Assembly (NCBI GenBank): GCA_026389845.1
Contig: JAPLHB010000112.1
Location: 33,469-97,468 of the forward strand
Source: Chloroflexota bacterium
GTDB lineage: Bacteria; Chloroflexota; Anaerolineae; CG2-30-64-16
Length of the DNA: 64,000 nucleotides
Direction of reading: 5' to 3'
Made by a program: the position numbers and the translations under genes. Under the pieces are notes generated by a model that made no database searches, was not told where the DNA came from, and saw nothing but the letters and a program-made list of their open reading frames with translations. How positions within the stretch are numbered: the stretch's first letter is position 1; each line of letters starts with the position of its first letter. Shown here in pieces: positions 8,495 to 17,864 of the stretch.

Positions 8495-9478
8495 ATGAAC
8501 CAACACTTCCTCAATCGTCGCGTCCTCATCACCGGCGGACTGGGCTTCATCGGGTCGAACCTGGCCCGGCGACTGGTCACGGCCGGCGCGCAGGTCACGC
8601 TGGTGGACAGCCTGATCCCCGAGTACGGCGGCAATGTGTTCAATATCGCCGGCATCGAAGATCGTGTCCGGGTCAACGTTTCCGATGTGCGCGATCCGCA
8701 CAGCATGGCCTATCTCGTCCAGGGCCAAGACTACCTGTTCAATTTGGCCGGGCAGACAAGCCACTTGGATTCGATGCAGGACCCATTCAACGATCTGGAG
8801 ATCAACTGCCGCGCGCAACTTTCGATCCTGGAAGCCTGCCGCGCCCACAATCCGGCGGTCAAGATCGTCTTCGCCAGCACCCGGCAAATCTACGGCAAGC
8901 CCGACTATCTACCGGTAGACGAGCGGCACCTGTTGCGCCCGGTGGACGTGAACGGCATCAACAAGATGGCCGGCGAATGGTATCACATCCTCTATAACAA
9001 CGTCTACGGCATTCGGGCGTGCGCCCTGCGGCTGACCAACACCTACGGGCCACGGATGCGGATCAAGGACGCCCGGCAGACCTTCTTGGGCGTCTGGATC
9101 CGGCTGGCCGTCGAGGGCAAACCGTTCGAGGTGTGGGGCGGCGAGCAACTGCGCGACTTCACCTACGTGGACGACGCAGTGGAGGCGATCCTGTTGGCTG
9201 CAACCACCGAGGCGGCCAACGGTCGCGTCTTCAACCTGGGCGGCGATCCACCCCTGAGCCTGGCAGAATTGGCAAAGCTGTTGATCGCGGCCAACCGCGG
9301 CGGTGAGTTCGTGGTGCGCGCCTTCCCGCCCGAACGCAAGGCCATTGACATCGGCGACTACTACAGCGACGACCGGCTGGCCCGCTCGACCCTCGGCTGG
9401 CAGCCGTGCGTGCCGCTCAGCGAGGGCCTGGCGCGCACGCTGGCCTATTATCGCGAGAACCTGGCAGAATACCTATGA
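8495..9478 (+). CDS. NAD-dependent epimerase/dehydratase (extended SDR)
   Basis: 327 residues from the ATG at 8495, which sits directly before [15 protein letters not shown]; the Rossmann motif GxxGxxG is residues 14-20. SDR features follow: [18 protein letters not shown] and DFTYVDDAV. Such enzymes epimerise, dehydrate or reduce nucleotide sugars in the cytoplasm. The YxxxK motif reads N153-G-I-N-K157, so the usual catalytic tyrosine is Asn. Similar VNGINK sequences exist, as I recall, in a subgroup of the family, which makes this less likely to be a sequencing error. It overlaps the aminotransferase by ATGA, so the two are translationally coupled. The exact substrate cannot be told. Confidence 0.85.
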   Translation: MNQHFLNRRVLITGGLGFIGSNLARRLVTAGAQVTLVDSLIPEYGGNVFNIAGIEDRVRVNVSDVRDPHSMAYLVQGQDYLFNLAGQTSHLDSMQDPFNDLEINCRAQLSILEACRAHNPAVKIVFASTRQIYGKPDYLPVDERHLLRPVDVNGINKMAGEWYHILYNNVYGIRACALRLTNTYGPRMRIKDARQTFLGVWIRLAVEGKPFEVWGGEQLRDFTYVDDAVEAILLAATTEAANGRVFNLGGDPPLSLAELAKLLIAANRGGEFVVRAFPPERKAIDIGDYYSDDRLARSTLGWQPCVPLSEGLARTLAYYRENLAEYL

Positions 9479-10650
9479 ACATTCCCCAAACCGACCCGCG
9501 GGCCAACTACCTGGCCCACAAGGACGAAATTGACGCCGCCATCGCCGGCGTGCTGATGGCTGGCCGCTACATCCTGGGCGCACAGGTGGCCGCGTTCGAG
9601 GCCGAATTCGCCGGCTACCTGGGCGCGGGCCATGCGCTCGGCGTGGGCAGCGGCACCGACGCGCTCCACCTGGCGGTGCGCGCCTGCGCTCTGCCCCCCG
9701 CGGCGCCGATCTTCACCGTCAGCCACACCGCGGTCGCCACGGTCGCGGCCGTCGAGTTGGCCGGCGCGACGCCCGTGCTGGTGGACATTGATCCTGCCGG
9801 CTTCACGATGGACCCGAACCGGCTGGAGGACACGATCAAACACGTGCCAGGCACTTTCGGAAGTGCCTGGCACGTCAGCGCGCCCTTCCGTGGCGCGATC
9901 ATCCCCGTCCACCTCTACGGCCACCCCGCCGATATGGCCGCCATCCAGGAGATCGCCCGCCGTCACGACTTGGCGGTCATCGAAGATTGCGCGCAGGCGC
10001 ATGGGGCGAGTATTGCAAAACGAAAAACGAAAAACGAAAATGGCGATCAGCGGGTGGGGACGTTTGGTCACATCGCGGCGTTCAGCTTCTATCCGACGAA
10101 AAATCTGGGCGCGCTGGGGGATGGGGGCGCGGTGGTGACAAACGATGGCGAGCTGGCCGGGCGGGTGCGGCTGCTGCGGGAATACGGCTGGCGCGAGCGC
10201 TACGTGAGCGACATCCCAGGGCTGAACAGCCGGCTGGACGAGCTTCAGGCGACCATCCTGCGGGTGAAATTGCGCTACCTGGATGCGGAAAATGCCCGGC
10301 GCCGGCAGATCGCGGCTGACTATGATCGGCTGCTGGCTGACACCGGGCTGCGCCTGCCCGCCGTGCGCCCCGGCGTGACCCACGTCTACCACCAATACGC
10401 AGTACGCAGTACGCACAGGGACGCCCTGCAAGCCTATCTGCGCGAGCGCGACATCGGCGCGCTGATCCACTACCCCGTGCCTGTTCACCTGCAACCGGCT
10501 TACCGCGGCCGTCTGCCCGGTGCGGACGCGTTGCCCGCAACCGAGGCCGCCGCGCGCGAGGTGCTCAGTTTGCCGATCTATCCAGAACTGCGCGCCGATC
10601 AAGTACAAGCGGTGAGCCAGGAGATTCGCGCCTGGGCCGCCGACGCCTGA
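9475..10650 (+). CDS. DegT/DnrJ/EryC1/StrS-type sugar aminotransferase
   Basis: 391 residues. The PLP-binding lysine is K209 in [28 protein letters not shown] near residue 60 and [11 protein letters not shown] near 175 complete the fold-type I signature. The enzyme transaminates a keto-sugar nucleotide, with glutamate the usual amino donor, and so pairs well with the coupled epimerase. Three short repeats lie inside the coding sequence, in frame: the CACGTGCC palindrome (9841-9875), an AACGAAA heptad (10012-10042) just before the PLP lysine segment, and a TACGCAG heptad (10391-10422). Without these inserts the length is normal for the family. The upstream in-frame start at 9406 lies inside the epimerase and is rejected. 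Confidence 0.9.
   Translation: MNIPQTDPRANYLAHKDEIDAAIAGVLMAGRYILGAQVAAFEAEFAGYLGAGHALGVGSGTDALHLAVRACALPPAAPIFTVSHTAVATVAAVELAGATPVLVDIDPAGFTMDPNRLEDTIKHVPGTFGSAWHVSAPFRGAIIPVHLYGHPADMAAIQEIARRHDLAVIEDCAQAHGASIAKRKTKNENGDQRVGTFGHIAAFSFYPTKNLGALGDGGAVVTNDGELAGRVRLLREYGWRERYVSDIPGLNSRLDELQATILRVKLRYLDAENARRRQIAADYDRLLADTGLRLPAVRPGVTHVYHQYAVRSTHRDALQAYLRERDIGALIHYPVPVHLQPAYRGRLPGADALPATEAAAREVLSLPIYPELRADQVQAVSQEIRAWAADA
9841..9875. repeat. 35-bp palindrome inside the aminotransferase gene (copy 2)
   Basis: Starts CACGTGCCAGGCACTTTCGG and reads nearly the same on the other strand. It differs from the copy at 5229-5263 at a few positions near the centre. It encodes [11 protein letters not shown] between two ordinary DegT segments. 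Confidence 0.85.
10012..10042. repeat. Heptanucleotide repeat (AACGAAA) inside the aminotransferase gene
   Basis: Four units of (A/C)AACGAAA, encoding [11 protein letters not shown] between the CAQAHGA and SFYPTKN motifs. Confidence 0.8.
10391..10422. repeat. Heptanucleotide repeat (TACGCAG) inside the aminotransferase gene
   Basis: Three to four TACGCA(G/C) units encoding YAVRSTHRD near residue 312. Confidence 0.7.
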
Positions 10651-10666
10651 CCATTCGAGAACCCTC

Positions 10667-12703
10667 ATGCCCGCATCTCCCACTTCCTGGCAACGCCTGT
10701 TGGCCGACCGCCGCTGGCCGCTCCTGATGGCCGTCTGCGCCCTCTGCGTCGTGTTGGCCTACCAACGTTCGACGCCCTTCCGGCTGGATCTGACCTCGCG
10801 GCTTGACGCGACGCTCCTGGAGGGCTTCTACTCGGCCGGGCCGGTGCGCTGGACGGCCGGGCGGGCCGCTCTGCGCGCGCCAAATCTCTGGCCCGGCCAG
10901 TCGGCCCGGCTGACCCTGGTGCTGAGCGCGCCGCGTGGCGACGAGCCAGACCCGGCCAAACGTGACCTGCCCGTGACCGCCGCCGTCGCGGTGAACGGCC
11001 ACCCGATCGCCGATCTGCTGATGAACGCTGGGCCGACCGAGTATGAGCTGATTATCCCCGCCGACATCATCGGGCCGAGTGGAAATCTGTTCATCACGTT
11101 GCAGGCCCCCACCTTCGTCCCGCCGGCCGACCTGCGCACGCTGGCGTTGCTCGTCGCGGGCATCTCCGCGACGCCGATGGGCCAGCCGCCGCACCTGCCC
11201 CCGGCCGAGCCGTTGTTGAGCCTGAGCGCGCTGACCGGACTGGTTTATCTGTGGTTGCGCCGCCTGGGGAGCGGCCGGGGTCTGGCAACCGGCGCCGCCG
11301 CGCTCGTGCTTGGCTTGGGCACGGCCGGGCTGCTGATCAGCCGGCCGTTCGTGACCCCAGCGAGCAATCGGCTGCTCTACCTGCTCATCGTCGCGTGCCT
11401 GACGACCGAGCTGACTGTCCGCTTGGGCCAGCGGACGCTGAGTCGGCGAGCATACCTGGGGATCGCCATGCTCACCCTTGTCGCCTTCGCCATCCGCCTG
11501 GCGCTGGCCCACACGCCCGGCGACCACGATAACTTTATCGCCTTCAAGATGATGCTGGAAAACGTGACCACGCGGGGCGTTGCGGCCGCCTACGAGATTG
11601 ACCCCGTCATCGGCGCCTACCCGCCCGTGCATCACTATCTCCTGGCGATACCGGGGCATCTCTACCGCCTCTTCATCTCGCCGGAGTTCGATGTCGCCAG
11701 CCAGCGGCTGAACTTCATCATGAAGCAACCGACGATCCTGCTGGACATGCTGATCGCCGTCACGGTGCTGGTCTATGCGTTGCGCCGAACCTCGCCGCGA
11801 CGGGCGCTGCTGATCGGCGCCGCGTACGCGTTCAACCCAGGCATCATTTACACCACGTCCTACAACGGCCAGCTCGGTGACCCGCTCTATGCCCTGTTCG
11901 TCACGCTCGCGGTGGCGGGTCTGCTGGCCGGGCAGGCCGCCTCCACCGGCGCGGCGACCGCTCTGGCCGTGCTCACAAAGCCCCAGGCCAGCGCCTTCCT
12001 GCCGTTCTTGTTGGTTGGCGCGCTGCGCCGCCTGCCTGTCAAGACGCTGCCGCGTGCCTTCGCGGCCGGCGCGTTGGTCAGCCTGGCCGTGCTGACCCCA
12101 TTCCTGCTGACCGGCACGGTCGGCCATCTGATCCGCACCGTGTCCACCACGATCGGCCACGGCCCGCGCATCGTCTCCAACGCCTTCAACATCTGGTGGT
12201 TGTGGGGGTGGGGCAACGCCTGGCAGATCAAAGACACCGGGACGCTGCTCGGTCCCGTGACTTACCGGACGACCGGCCTGGCGCTCTTCTTCGGCGTCGC
12301 CTATGGGTTGGCGCTGTGGAAGCTGTGGACGCCGCGCAAGACCGGCGAAGTTGCCCTGCTGGCGGGCTTCGTGGGGTTGGCCTTCTTCATGTTGCCGACC
12401 GAAATCCACGAAAACTATCTCTTTCCGCTTTTCGGCCTGCTGGCCCTGGCCGCAGTCCACGACCGCCGCGCCTGGTTCCTCGATGCGATCCTGGCCATCA
12501 CCTGGTTCTTCAACCTGGCCACAACGGACGTCACCCTCATGCGTCCGCTGATGAAGGCCTGGCCGGCAGCAGCCGCGGTGCAGTTTCCGTTCCAGGTCGG
12601 CCTGGCGGTAATCAACGTCGCTGTGTTGACCGTGTGGGGTTACTGGGTGTGGCGGATGGGTAGGCCGGAGAAGGTCTCGCGGACGAACGCGACCGTCCAG
12701 TAG
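10667..12703 (+). CDS. Polytopic GT-C superfamily membrane glycosyltransferase
   Basis: 678 residues. After one N-terminal membrane helix comes an extracytoplasmic beta domain (about residues 35-170), then about 10-12 membrane spans. LAHTPGDHDNFIAFKMM carries the acidic residue expected in the first loop of GT-C enzymes; AYPPVHHYLL, AYAFNPGIIYTTSYNGQLGD and VLTKPQA are typical of this mannosyl/glucosyltransferase group. It probably uses a polyprenyl-phosphate sugar. It is a paralogue of the convergent gene 12640-14718, and their 3' ends overlap by 64 nt. The ATG follows the aminotransferase stop by 16 nt, so it may be the last gene of that operon. Confidence 0.75.
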   Translation: MPASPTSWQRLLADRRWPLLMAVCALCVVLAYQRSTPFRLDLTSRLDATLLEGFYSAGPVRWTAGRAALRAPNLWPGQSARLTLVLSAPRGDEPDPAKRDLPVTAAVAVNGHPIADLLMNAGPTEYELIIPADIIGPSGNLFITLQAPTFVPPADLRTLALLVAGISATPMGQPPHLPPAEPLLSLSALTGLVYLWLRRLGSGRGLATGAAALVLGLGTAGLLISRPFVTPASNRLLYLLIVACLTTELTVRLGQRTLSRRAYLGIAMLTLVAFAIRLALAHTPGDHDNFIAFKMMLENVTTRGVAAAYEIDPVIGAYPPVHHYLLAIPGHLYRLFISPEFDVASQRLNFIMKQPTILLDMLIAVTVLVYALRRTSPRRALLIGAAYAFNPGIIYTTSYNGQLGDPLYALFVTLAVAGLLAGQAASTGAATALAVLTKPQASAFLPFLLVGALRRLPVKTLPRAFAAGALVSLAVLTPFLLTGTVGHLIRTVSTTIGHGPRIVSNAFNIWWLWGWGNAWQIKDTGTLLGPVTYRTTGLALFFGVAYGLALWKLWTPRKTGEVALLAGFVGLAFFMLPTEIHENYLFPLFGLLALAAVHDRRAWFLDAILAITWFFNLATTDVTLMRPLMKAWPAAAAVQFPFQVGLAVINVAVLTVWGYWVWRMGRPEKVSRTNATVQ

Positions 12704-14718
12704 GCGAACACGCTCACCTGCGCCAGCGAGTTGAGCCAGCGCGGCACGGCCATCTCGGCCCCACCCCAGACGTCCGGGTTCTGCGGCACGAGCACGCGCA
12801 GGATTTGGGGGTAGTGCAGGGCCATGTTCAGCGTGGCCGTCACTGCAAGGAGAGCATAGAGCCACCACCGCCGCCGGTTGCCAGGACAGACCAGCAGCAG
12901 CAGCGAGAAGATGGGGATGAGGTGGTTCTCGTGGATCTGCGTGGCGAACATAAAAAACGCAGTGAAAAGGTAGGCTGTCGCCAGGTACAATGTTTGCGGC
13001 GTCTCATCCCGCCAGGTACGCACCAGCACCACCAGGTAGGCCAGCCCCACCAGCCCCAGGCCGATGGCGCGGTAGGTGAAAATGGACCAGCCGAGTTGCG
13101 CCAGGAGCGGCGGCACCAGCAGATCGCTCGCCTTGCCATTCCCCAGGCTGACCAGCCACCACAGGTTGTGCGCCGTGGCCGAGAGCATGGGATGGTAGTC
13201 GGTCACCCGGCTGACCCGCGCCCACATCTGGCCCAACGTGCCGTGGGCGATGAAAGGCGCCAGCATCACCAGGCCGACCGCAGCCGCGGCCAGCGCCGAG
13301 CGCAGGCTGCTCCGCAGCCCGTACCGGCGCCAGGTCAAGATGACGAACAACGGCAAAAAGAGATCGGCCTGCGGTTTGGTGAACATACCGACCGTCAGCG
13401 CCGCCCAACCCCATGCCGGTCGCCTCTCCGCCAACCCGATCACCGCCAGCAGCATGAACAGGGCGTGCACCGCGCCCATCTGGCCGTAATAGGCGGACTC
13501 GAAGATCACGGCCGGGTTGAAAAGGTAGGCCGCGGCCGCGATCAGCGCCAGGCGGAGGCCCCAGCGCCGGCGCACCAGCCAGAAGGCGACGCCGGCGATA
13601 AGCGCAGTGCCGATCAACGCGGGCAGGCGCAGCATGAAACGCAAGTAGGCCTGGTTCGTGCGGTCGAGCCAGGGCGGCGGAAAAGCGGGGGCGTAAAACC
13701 GGCGGAAGACTTCGCCAACCACCCGGAAGGGGTAGAGCAACCCAGGCGTCGTGTTGGGCGCAGCCACAAAGTCCGGCGCGTAGGCGGAATGGATGCCGAA
13801 ATGCGTGACCTGGTGCGTCCACGCCATGTAGATTTCGATATCACCCCAATAGCCGGTTGTGCGGGCCAGGGGCAGGTAGAGGGTCAGCGCCAGCAACGCG
13901 ATGACCACCAGCCAGAAGGCGGCCGGATGCCGCGCCCGCAACGTAGTCAGCCGCGCCGCCGTGTGCCGCCGGACCGTCGGCCCCCAAACGATCGCCGCGC
14001 CGCCCAGCCAGACGGCCGGCAGGATCAGCCAGACCCAGCGGTCGCTCCCGCGCGGGGCGAGCCACAGCCACAAGGCCACGACAGCCCCCAGCGTCACGCC
14101 CAGTCCGGCCGCGGCCGGACTGGGCAGCCCGCCACGCCGGGTCAGCCAGATCAGCCCGGCCGCGGCCAGCAGGATCGGCAAGAAAACGCGCAGGAGTGCC
14201 GGCGTCGGGGGAATCGCCGGCCCCCCGGCCGGCGCGATCTCGACCCAGGCTACGGCCGCTCCCAACTGACGCGGATCGGGTGGCGCGTTGAAAGGCTGCG
14301 TGCGGACGGCGATGGTGACGTTGCCATCCCCGCCCACGGCCGGCCGCCCAGCCACGAACGCGTACTCGGAAAAGCCGCCGGCCGTAACCGTCCCGATTTC
14401 GTGACCATTGACCGCCACCATGATGGGAGGAGGCGTCGCGGGCCGCGCGGCGTGCATCGCTAGGCGGATCGTCAGCGGCCGGTTTGCCACGTCCGTGAAA
14501 CGCATCAGCCCTTCCGCCTCGCTCCAACGAAAAGTCCGGCCGGCGGCGGTCTCCGGGAAAGAAAAACCGACGAGCGCGCCGGCGGCCTGCTCCGTGCCTA
14601 CCTGGATGCGCCGCGGGGACATGGCCTGATATGGCAAGCACAGCAGCAGTGTGACGACGAGCAGCGCGCCCACCAGCCAACCAGCCTCAAGCCCGTGCCA
14701 GGCCGATCGCGACCTCAT
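12640..14718 (-). CDS. Polytopic GT-C superfamily membrane glycosyltransferase (paralogue)
   Basis: 692 residues from the second of two tandem ATGs (14721 and 14718), both close behind GGGAGG; 14718 has the better spacing. Architecture matches 10667-12703: an N-terminal helix, a soluble beta domain with IMVAVNGHEIGTV, then many membrane spans with GDIEIYMAWTHQV (acidic loop motif), AAYLFNPAVIFESAYYGQMG and MFTKPQADLFLPL. The shared FNP...YGQ..G and TKPQA motifs point to duplication and inversion. The role is probably elongation or decoration of an exported polymer, by inference from the locus. Confidence 0.75.
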   Translation of the reverse strand: MRSRSAWHGLEAGWLVGALLVVTLLLCLPYQAMSPRRIQVGTEQAAGALVGFSFPETAAGRTFRWSEAEGLMRFTDVANRPLTIRLAMHAARPATPPPIMVAVNGHEIGTVTAGGFSEYAFVAGRPAVGGDGNVTIAVRTQPFNAPPDPRQLGAAVAWVEIAPAGGPAIPPTPALLRVFLPILLAAAGLIWLTRRGGLPSPAAAGLGVTLGAVVALWLWLAPRGSDRWVWLILPAVWLGGAAIVWGPTVRRHTAARLTTLRARHPAAFWLVVIALLALTLYLPLARTTGYWGDIEIYMAWTHQVTHFGIHSAYAPDFVAAPNTTPGLLYPFRVVGEVFRRFYAPAFPPPWLDRTNQAYLRFMLRLPALIGTALIAGVAFWLVRRRWGLRLALIAAAAYLFNPAVIFESAYYGQMGAVHALFMLLAVIGLAERRPAWGWAALTVGMFTKPQADLFLPLFVILTWRRYGLRSSLRSALAAAAVGLVMLAPFIAHGTLGQMWARVSRVTDYHPMLSATAHNLWWLVSLGNGKASDLLVPPLLAQLGWSIFTYRAIGLGLVGLAYLVVLVRTWRDETPQTLYLATAYLFTAFFMFATQIHENHLIPIFSLLLLVCPGNRRRWWLYALLAVTATLNMALHYPQILRVLVPQNPDVWGGAEMAVPRWLNSLAQVSVFAYWTVAFVRETFSGLPIRHTQ

Positions 14719-14765
14719 CATAGCCTCCCATACAGCAGCCTGTGACCCACGGCCAAAGGTTAAGA

Positions 14766-14965
14766 CGCAATAGCGCAAAATTCACTACCCGCTGCCTGTC
14801 ATTCTGAGCGGGTGTGCCCCTGACTTCTCGCGACGGCGAGCATCCAGCGAAGAATCCGGTGTTGCAACGAACGGATTCTTCGCTGGAATCTCGCCGTCGC
14901 GAACCTTGACTTGTTAACCCGCTCAGAATGACATCCGTAGCGATAGTGAGTTTTGCTCTACTGCG
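14766..14965. repeat. 200-bp hairpin element, CATTCTGAGCGGG family (copy 1)
   Basis: Left end CGCAATAGCGCAAAATTCACT; the right end is its inverted match (CGCAGTAGAGCAAAACTCACT on the minus strand). Inside are TGTCATTCTGAGCGGG / CCCGCTCAGAATGACA, CGCGACGGCGAG / CTCGCCGTCGCG and ATCCAGCGAAGAATCC / GGATTCTTCGCTGG, so nearly the whole element can fold on itself. It starts right after the stop codon of the acyltransferase gene. No ORF is inside. Confidence 0.85.
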
Positions 14966-15595
14966 TTACGACCGCGCCATCTGCCGATACGCAGCGATCT
15001 CGGTCACCTGCTTGATGACCCGCGCGGGGTTGCCCACCACGACCACCCCGTCCGGCACGTCGCGCGTCACCACTGCGCCCGCGCCCACCAGCGCGTTCCG
15101 GCCGATCGTCACCCCCGGCAGCAGGGTTGCGTGCGCGCCGATCTTCGCGCCCGCCAGCAGATGCGGCCCCTTGAGCGTCTCCTTGACCCCTGCACCGAGC
15201 GGATAAGGCGCGTTCGTGAAGACGACCCCCGGCCCCACCCAGGCGCCCTCTTCCAGAATCGAGAATTCGGGGATGAAAACGTTGGAATGGATGCGCACGC
15301 CATTTCCGATGATGACGTGGTGCTCGATGATCGAATGCGTGCCGATGCTCACGTCGTCGCCGATCTGGTTGGCCTCGCGGATCAGCGCGCCATGCCCCGT
15401 CTGGAACCGCGCACCGATGACGTTGCCCGCGTAAATGACCGTGTGCGACCGGATCACCGCACTCGGCCCGATGCACGTTGGCAACTCGCCCGGCCCCGCG
15501 CCGCGCGGCGGCTCACCGATCACCACAAACGGCCCCACGGCAGCGCCTTTACCCAGGCTGACATTCGGATAAATCAACCCCCGCTCATCTTGCAT
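14966..15595 (-). CDS. Left-handed beta-helix (hexapeptide) acyltransferase
   Basis: 209 residues from the ATG at 15595; a TTG at 15613 is in frame but inside the preceding gene's last codons. The protein is made of hexapeptide turns ([58 protein letters not shown]), as in WbbJ/WlbB-type O- or N-acetyltransferases, which work as trimers with acetyl-CoA. H residues in [10 protein letters not shown] are candidates for catalysis. It is the last gene of a run with GT4, Gfo/Idh and GlcD. Together with the DegT enzyme nearby it could make an N-acylated amino sugar. Confidence 0.85.
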   Translation of the reverse strand: MQDERGLIYPNVSLGKGAAVGPFVVIGEPPRGAGPGELPTCIGPSAVIRSHTVIYAGNVIGARFQTGHGALIREANQIGDDVSIGTHSIIEHHVIIGNGVRIHSNVFIPEFSILEEGAWVGPGVVFTNAPYPLGAGVKETLKGPHLLAGAKIGAHATLLPGVTIGRNALVGAGAVVTRDVPDGVVVVGNPARVIKQVTEIAAYRQMARS

Positions 15596-15601
15596 GGTGC
15601 C

Positions 15602-15636
15602 CTCAACCTTCAAGCTGCAACCTTCAACCTCTCAAA
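15602..15636. repeat. Short heptanucleotide repeat (CTTCAAC)
   Basis: About five imperfect units of CTTCAA(C/G) / CTGCAAC overlap the 3' end of the GT4 gene and the ribosome-site region of the acyltransferase gene. Confidence 0.6.
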
Positions 15637-16827
15637 ATGCGCCACATATCGTCGCGCCAGTTGCGGCCAACCCAACTCCGTCTCGATCAGCCGCCGACCA
15701 GCCAACCCCATGCGGCCGCGCAGGTCGGGATCGGCTGCCAAGGTTGCCAGGCCGCGGGCCAGGGCCGCGTCGTCGCCTTCCGGCACGAGGAAGCCGTTGA
15801 TGCCGTCGCGGATCGCCAACTCATTGCCGGCCGCGGCCGTGCCGATCACCGGCCTGGCGCATGACATGGCGTCCAGCACGGTGACGTTCAGCCCATCGGC
15901 CGGGCGCGTCACCGACGGCATCGCCAGCGCATCGGCCATGTTGTAGTAGACGCCGATCCGATCCGATGGCACGTTGCCGACCCAATGGACGCGGTCGCCC
16001 AGCCCCAATGCCTGCCCTAACGCCTGCCACTCGGCCCAGAGGTCGCCTTCGCCGACGAAAACCAGCTTCCAGTTTCCAGCTTCCAGCAGCGCCGCGGCCC
16101 GCAGCAACCGGTCGAACCCCTTTTTGTACACCATCCGCCCCACGGCCAGGACGACGAACGCGTCGGACGGGATACCGAGTTGGGCGCGCAGGCCGGCCGT
16201 GCCGGTTGGATCGGGTCGGACCGCGTTCGGATCCACACCGTAGGCGATCAGCTCGAACTTCGCCGGGTCGGCGCCGAGGTCGGCCACGGCCACGTCGCGG
16301 AGCGCGGTCGAGTTGGCGGTGAGCAGGCCGGCCTGGGCGAAGGCAAAACGCGCCATGCACCGGAAGATGGGGTTCTGGCCGGCCACGGTGGCATCGGAGC
16401 CGGGGATGGAGACCACGAGCGGGATGCCGTAACGCCGGGCAGCCAGCGCGGCGAGGAACCCGTTGGGCAGCGTCCAGTGGGCGTGCAACACGTCAGGTCG
16501 CTCGGCCGCCGCCCAGCGGAGCGCCGCCCATGCGCCTGCGAGAAACAGACCGGGCGCCAGCAGATAGGTGATGCCGCGCAACGCCACATCCGCGCGCATG
16601 GTGCGCATGTAGCCCAAACGGTGCCAACTGGCCCGCGGCGCATAGCGATAGAGTCGCAGCTCCACCCGATGGCCGGCCGGCTGCCGCGCGTAGGCGGGAT
16701 CCCAGGGCGCCAGCACTGTAACCTGGTGTCCCTGGTGCGCCAATTCTTCGCTCAACGCCTCGACAAAGCGGCCGGAGAAATCGCCCGGATAGCGGGGGTA
16801 GTTGTGGGTCAGAACGCCGATCTTCAT
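15610..16827 (-). CDS. Family 4 glycosyltransferase (GT-B fold)
   Basis: 405 residues from the ATG at 16827, which overlaps the Gfo/Idh stop as ATGA. N-terminal Rossmann domain: [21 protein letters not shown] and [15 protein letters not shown]-terminal donor domain: [54 protein letters not shown]. The usual EGxPxxxxE block appears as [10 protein letters not shown]. It transfers an NDP-sugar at the cytoplasmic face. [15 protein letters not shown] contains residues coded by a TTCCAGC heptad at 16056-16088 that merges almost seamlessly with the family sequence. The longer reading frame up to 17298 is an artefact of open antisense sequence. Confidence 0.9.
   Translation of the reverse strand: MKIGVLTHNYPRYPGDFSGRFVEALSEELAHQGHQVTVLAPWDPAYARQPAGHRVELRLYRYAPRASWHRLGYMRTMRADVALRGITYLLAPGLFLAGAWAALRWAAAERPDVLHAHWTLPNGFLAALAARRYGIPLVVSIPGSDATVAGQNPIFRCMARFAFAQAGLLTANSTALRDVAVADLGADPAKFELIAYGVDPNAVRPDPTGTAGLRAQLGIPSDAFVVLAVGRMVYKKGFDRLLRAAALLEAGNWKLVFVGEGDLWAEWQALGQALGLGDRVHWVGNVPSDRIGVYYNMADALAMPSVTRPADGLNVTVLDAMSCARPVIGTAAAGNELAIRDGINGFLVPEGDDAALARGLATLAADPDLRGRMGLAGRRLIETELGWPQLARRYVAHFERLKVAA
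16056..16088. repeat. Heptanucleotide repeat (TTCCAGC) inside the GT4 gene
   Basis: Four units TTCCAG(C/T), the same unit as the intergenic tract at 2362-2412, here coding for AGNWKL. Confidence 0.65.
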
Positions 16828-17864
16828 CCCCAGATTCCATCCGTTATGTCTACCGGTCGCTCCGTGTGCGCGGATTCGTACATCGCCAACACCAGCGCCA
16901 GCGATTTCTTCGCCTCGCGGCCGTCGGTCTGCGGCGCGCGATCTTGCCGCACGGCCTCGATCATGTCCGCGATGACCGCCCGGTGGCTGGCGCCGTAAAC
17001 CGAGGTCGGGTCCACCTGCTCGCGGGTCAGCAGCTCTTTTTCGTGCTCCAGCTCCCCCTCGATCTTCCAGAATACCTTGCGGTTGAGCGCGGTGCCGCCC
17101 ACCTTGCACGAGCCGCGCTCGCCGAAGACCGCCACCGAGCCTTCCAGGTTCTCCGGGTAAGTGATCGTGGAGCCTTCCACGACGCCGAGCGTGCCGCCGG
17201 CAAACCGGATCACCGCGACGCCGGCGTCCTCCGCCTCCATGCGATGGGCCAGGGTGGCGCCGTAGCAAAAGACGCTTTCCGGCCGGCCCATCAGCCATTG
17301 CAGCGCGTCAATGTGGTGGATGGATTGATTCATCAGCGCGCCGCCGTCCATCGCCCACGTGCCGTGCCATTCATCCTCGTAGTATTCCTGCGGCCGGTAC
17401 CAGCGCACCGTGGCGTTGCCGAGCAGCAGCTTACCCAGCCGTCCCGCCCCCACGACCCGTTTCAGGTCTTGCATCGGCGGGTTGTAACGGTTCTGGAGCA
17501 CGACGCACAGCCTGACCCCGGCGCTCTCGGCCGCGGCGATCATCCGGTCGGCGTCGGCCAGCGAGAGGGCGATCGGTTTTTCGACGATGACGTGCTTGCC
17601 CGCGTGGATCGCATCGAGCGCCACCTGGGCGTGCAGGCCGCTCGGCACGCAGATGCTCACCACGTCCACGTCGGGCCGCGCCAGCACGTCACGATAATCC
17701 GTGTACGGATCGGCGCAGTATTCGACCGCAAAACGGTTGGCGCGGCGCTCGCGGACATCCGCGACGGCCACCAGCCTGGTGTCAGGCAGATCGGCCAGCG
17801 ATTGCGCGTGCCGCGGCGCCACCCGGCCGCAGCCGATCAGGCCGAATCGAAGGGTTTCGCTCAT
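16824..17864 (-). CDS. Gfo/Idh/MocA family NAD(P)-dependent oxidoreductase
   Basis: 346 residues. N-terminal Rossmann fold with FGLIGCGRVAPRH, VDVVSICVPSGLHA and the family signature GKHVIVEKPIAL (the lysine takes part in catalysis). The C-terminal domain has MNQSIHHIDALQWLMG. It oxidises or reduces a sugar carbon; in amino-sugar pathways such as WbpB/WbpE/WbpD, a member makes the keto sugar for a DegT aminotransferase. Start ATG 17864 overlaps the GlcD stop (ATGA) and its own stop overlaps the GT4 start, so the genes are tightly coupled. Confidence 0.9.
   Translation of the reverse strand: MSETLRFGLIGCGRVAPRHAQSLADLPDTRLVAVADVRERRANRFAVEYCADPYTDYRDVLARPDVDVVSICVPSGLHAQVALDAIHAGKHVIVEKPIALSLADADRMIAAAESAGVRLCVVLQNRYNPPMQDLKRVVGAGRLGKLLLGNATVRWYRPQEYYEDEWHGTWAMDGGALMNQSIHHIDALQWLMGRPESVFCYGATLAHRMEAEDAGVAVIRFAGGTLGVVEGSTITYPENLEGSVAVFGERGSCKVGGTALNRKVFWKIEGELEHEKELLTREQVDPTSVYGASHRAVIADMIEAVRQDRAPQTDGREAKKSLALVLAMYESAHTERPVDITDGIWG

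Noticed and set aside
10565..12868. 767-codon open frame on the minus strand over the GT-C gene, and similar long frames (869-2248 +, 4565-6046 +, 12805-14463 +, 17990-19210 +)
   Set aside because: All lie antisense to genes with clear family motifs. High GC at third positions keeps the opposite frames open. Their translations are Arg/Gln/Ala-rich without domain signatures.
15610..17298. 562-codon frame for the GT4 gene starting at 17298
   Set aside because: The first 157 codons are antisense to the Gfo/Idh gene. The ATG at 16827, overlapping the upstream stop, fits the family start.
14966..17864. Naming the Gfo/Idh, DegT and hexapeptide genes wbpB, wbpE and wbpD
   Set aside because: The enzyme classes match but they are split between two operons and no UDP-GlcNAc dehydrogenase or epimerase gene is present, so the specific pathway cannot be supported.
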